64,000 bases of DNA. Source: Bog-473 sp963728845. Its GTDB lineage: Bacteria > Actinomycetota > Acidimicrobiia > Acidimicrobiales > RAAP-2. The DNA is taken from the NCBI GenBank assembly GCA_963728845.1, contig CAVSLS010000052.1, forward strand, positions 124,001 through 188,000, given 5' to 3'. The position numbers and the translations under genes are program-made. Under the pieces are notes generated by a model. It saw only the letters and a program-made list of their open reading frames with translations, had not been told where the DNA came from and ran no database searches. Of the stretch, positions 62,047 through 64,000 are shown in pieces. The first letter of the stretch is position 1; the number at the start of each line of letters is the position of its first letter.

Positions 62047-63430
62047 GGGTGCGTCATGTCCTCGGGGCGTACGGCGGCGTCGAACTCCTCCTCGCTCAGG
62101 TAGCCCAGGGCCAGCGCCGCCTCCTTGAGCGTCGTCCCCTCCTTGTGGGCCTTCTTGGCCACCTCGGCCGCCCTGTCGTAGCCGATGCCCGGCGCCAGCG
62201 CGGTGACCAGCATGAGCGAGTTCGTGAGGTGCCGGTCGATTTGCGCGAGGTCGGGCTCGAGGCCCAGCACACAGAACTCGCGGAAGGTGCGACAGGCGTC
62301 GGTCAGCAGCTCGACCGACTGCATGACGTTGTAGGCGATCACCGGCTTGGTGACGTTGAGCTCGAGGTTGCCACGGCTGCCGGCGGTGGTCACCGCCACG
62401 TCGTTCCCGATTACCTGGATCCCGACCATGATCATGGCCTCGCTCTGGGTGGGGTTGACCTTGCCGGGCATGATGGACGAGCCCGGCTCGTTCTCGGGCA
62501 GGACCAGCTCACCGAGACCGCTGCGCGGGCCCGATCCCAACCAACGCAGGTCGTCGGCGATCTTCATCAACGACACGGCCAACGTCTTGACGGCCCCGTG
62601 GGTGAACACGAGCGCGTCGTGGGCGGCCAGCGCGGCGAACTTGTTGGGCGCCGTCACGAAGGGCAGGCCGGTCGCCTCCGCGATCGCCTTGGCCACACGC
62701 TCGCCGAACTCGGGGTGCGTGTTGAGCCCGGTGCCCACGGCGCTTCCCCCGGCCGCCAGCTCGTAGAGGCCCGGGAGGGTCCGCTCGATCCGATCGATGT
62801 CTGCCGTCAGCTGTGCGACGTACCCGGACAGCTCCTGGCCCAGCGTGAGCGGCACGGCGTCCATCAGGTGGGTGCGGCCGATCTTGGTCACGCCGGCGTA
62901 CTCGATCTCCTTGTCCAAGAGGGCGTCGCGTAGGGCGGCGACCGACGGGAGCAGCCGGTGCACGATCTCCTCGACCGCGGCGATGTGCATGGCGGTCGGG
63001 AACGTGTCGTTCGACGACTGCGACATGTTGACGTGATCGTTGGGGTGGATGGGCTTCTTGGAGCCCATGACCCCGCCGGCGAGCTCGATGGCCCGGTTCG
63101 AGATGACCTCGTTGGCGTTCATGTTCGTCTGCGTGCCGCTGCCCGTCTGCCAGACGCGCAGCGGGAAGTGGTCGTCGAGCGCGCCCTTGGCCACCTCCTC
63201 CGCCGCCTGCTGAATCGGGCCGGCCAGCGCGTCGTCGAGCTTGCCGAGGTCGCGGTTCACCGAGGCGGACGCCCCTTGAGGATTCCGAACGCCCTGATCA
63301 GCGGCTTCGGCATCGTCTCGGTGCCGATGTCGAAGTGGTGCAGCGAGCGCTGCGTCTGGGCCCCCCAGTACCGGTCGGCGGGGACCTCGATCTCCCCCAT
63401 GCTGTCGCTTTCGATGCGGGTGCTGGTCAC
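62043..63430 (-). pseudogene. fumC: FumC, class II fumarate hydratase, one frameshift
   Basis: GTG 63430 lies 7 nt after TAAGCT. The first frame gives IESDSMGEIEVPADRYWGAQ and IRAFGILKG, then breaks near 63270. The rest (MNRDLGKLDDALAGPIQQAA onward) is 405 residues. It has GSGTQTNMNANEVISNRA, HPNDHVNMSQSSNDTFPTAM and the lyase signature GSSIMPGKVNP with the catalytic Ser. FumC interconverts fumarate and malate in the TCA cycle. Only one base separates the halves, so error is likelier than loss. Confidence 0.93.
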
Positions 63431-63471
63431 GCTCGCCAGCTTACGACCGGCGGCGGCAACCCATCCGCGGC

Positions 63472-64000
63472 TCAGCCGCCGTCGAGCAATCTGATCGCCG
63501 CCTCTCTGCTCGGCACGCCGAGCTTGCGCAGAATGGCCGACACGTGGCTGCGGACGGTCGTCGGTGACACGAAGAGGCGCTCGGAGATCTCGGCCGTGCC
63601 GGCCCCTTTGCGCATCAGCTCGAGCACGTCCCATTCGCGACCGGTCAGACGGGCGGTCTGGCCGTCGGGCACCGCGATCCGGCGCTGCTCCCTGTCGCGG
63701 AATTCGTCCACGAGGCGGGCCACGAGGGTGCCCGGCAGCGTGGCCTCCCCGGCCAGCACCCGCTGGAGCGCGTCGCCGATGGAGTCCTCGTCCATTCCCT
63801 TCAGCAGGTACCCCGAGGCCCCGGCGCGGAGCGCATCGAAGAGGTCCTGGTCCTGTCGCGACACCGTCAACATGACGACGGCCGTGTCGGGCAGCGCGCC
63901 GCTGATCTGGGCGGCAGCCGCGATGCCGTTCCCCGGCATGTTGATATCGAGGAGGCAGACGTCGGGCTGGGTCTCCTTCGCTCCCCGCACCGCCGAGTCG
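63472..64000 (-). CDS. NarL/LuxR-type response regulator, N-terminus outside the window
   Basis: The window holds 175 C-terminal residues; the frame continues past 64000. VCLLDINMPGNG contains the phospho-acceptor Asp, VVMLTVSRQD the conserved Thr, and GYLLKGMDED the conserved Lys of the receiver. LTGREWDVLELMRKGAG to TVRSHVSAILRKLG is the LuxR helix-turn-helix. It would bind DNA after phosphorylation by a histidine kinase, which is not visible here. Confidence 0.9.
   Translation of the reverse strand, partial: DSAVRGAKETQPDVCLLDINMPGNGIAAAAQISGALPDTAVVMLTVSRQDQDLFDALRAGASGYLLKGMDEDSIGDALQRVLAGEATLPGTLVARLVDEFRDREQRRIAVPDGQTARLTGREWDVLELMRKGAGTAEISERLFVSPTTVRSHVSAILRKLGVPSREAAIRLLDGG

Noticed and set aside
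1..64000. Alternative genetic code or programmed frameshifting to explain the broken genes
   Set aside because: Breaks occur in unrelated genes and directions, without a common slippery site or structure, and stop codons behave normally elsewhere.
1..64000. tRNA or rRNA genes
   Set aside because: No cloverleaf with a TTCGA-type loop in the right context and no rRNA-like stretch was noticed; a tRNA-finding program would be needed for certainty.

Overview
The window is high-GC, gene-dense bacterial DNA, most likely from an actinobacterium. The clues are a mycothiol-conjugate-amidase-type PIG-L hydrolase, an F420-type LLM oxidoreductase, PspA with a PspAB partner, ClpS, and many start codons sitting 5 to 8 nt behind a TANNNT -10 box (leaderless starts). 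An uncultured Acidimicrobiia-like lineage is my inference and is not proven by the sequence. No rRNA, tRNA or CRISPR array was seen.

Positions 1-25 kb are loosely packed and accessory in character. They hold a decayed IS110-family transposase, a class III nucleotidyl cyclase, an NAD-dependent beta-hydroxyacid dehydrogenase and two decayed hypothetical genes. A secreted, apparently cell-wall-anchored protein follows, built on three almost identical 300-bp repeats. Next is a regulatory block: a cytoplasmic amide/urea-type binding protein, a small companion protein and a cyclase/NB-ARC/LuxR regulator, with 15-bp tandem repeats between regulator and operon. After that come a zinc-ribbon membrane protein, a PHB-depolymerase-like esterase, a GH4 glycosidase, a nucleotidyltransferase, an MFS/cupin pair and a membrane-bound GGDEF-EAL protein. 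Several gaps of 0.3-1 kb have no convincing gene.

Positions 25-64 kb are compact and operonic, with many ATGA/GTGA/TGATG overlaps. In order they hold a DUF1214-sulfotransferase pair; a PadR-ABC ATPase-FtsX permease operon; a peroxiredoxin and an AHSA1-like protein; a Tat-exported oligopeptide-type binding protein; divergent ABC-F and 14-TM MFS genes; ClpS and a zinc alcohol dehydrogenase. A branched-chain or isoprenoid acyl-CoA catabolic cluster follows (enoyl-CoA hydratase, carboxyltransferase, biotin carboxylase/BCCP, AtuA-like protein, divergent acyl-CoA dehydrogenase). Then come a GNAT-thioesterase pair, a RecB-like Fe-S nuclease-PAP2-DsbA operon, purK-purE-YdjC, Mca, a PspA-HtpX-PspAB-tyrosine phosphatase stress locus, fumC with a pterin dehydratase, and a LuxR response regulator cut by the window end.

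Many otherwise conserved genes, including purK, fumC, mca and the htpX-like gene, carry single-base frameshifts. This pattern suggests indel errors in the assembly rather than wholesale gene decay. Genes marked pseudogene here should be read with that caution.
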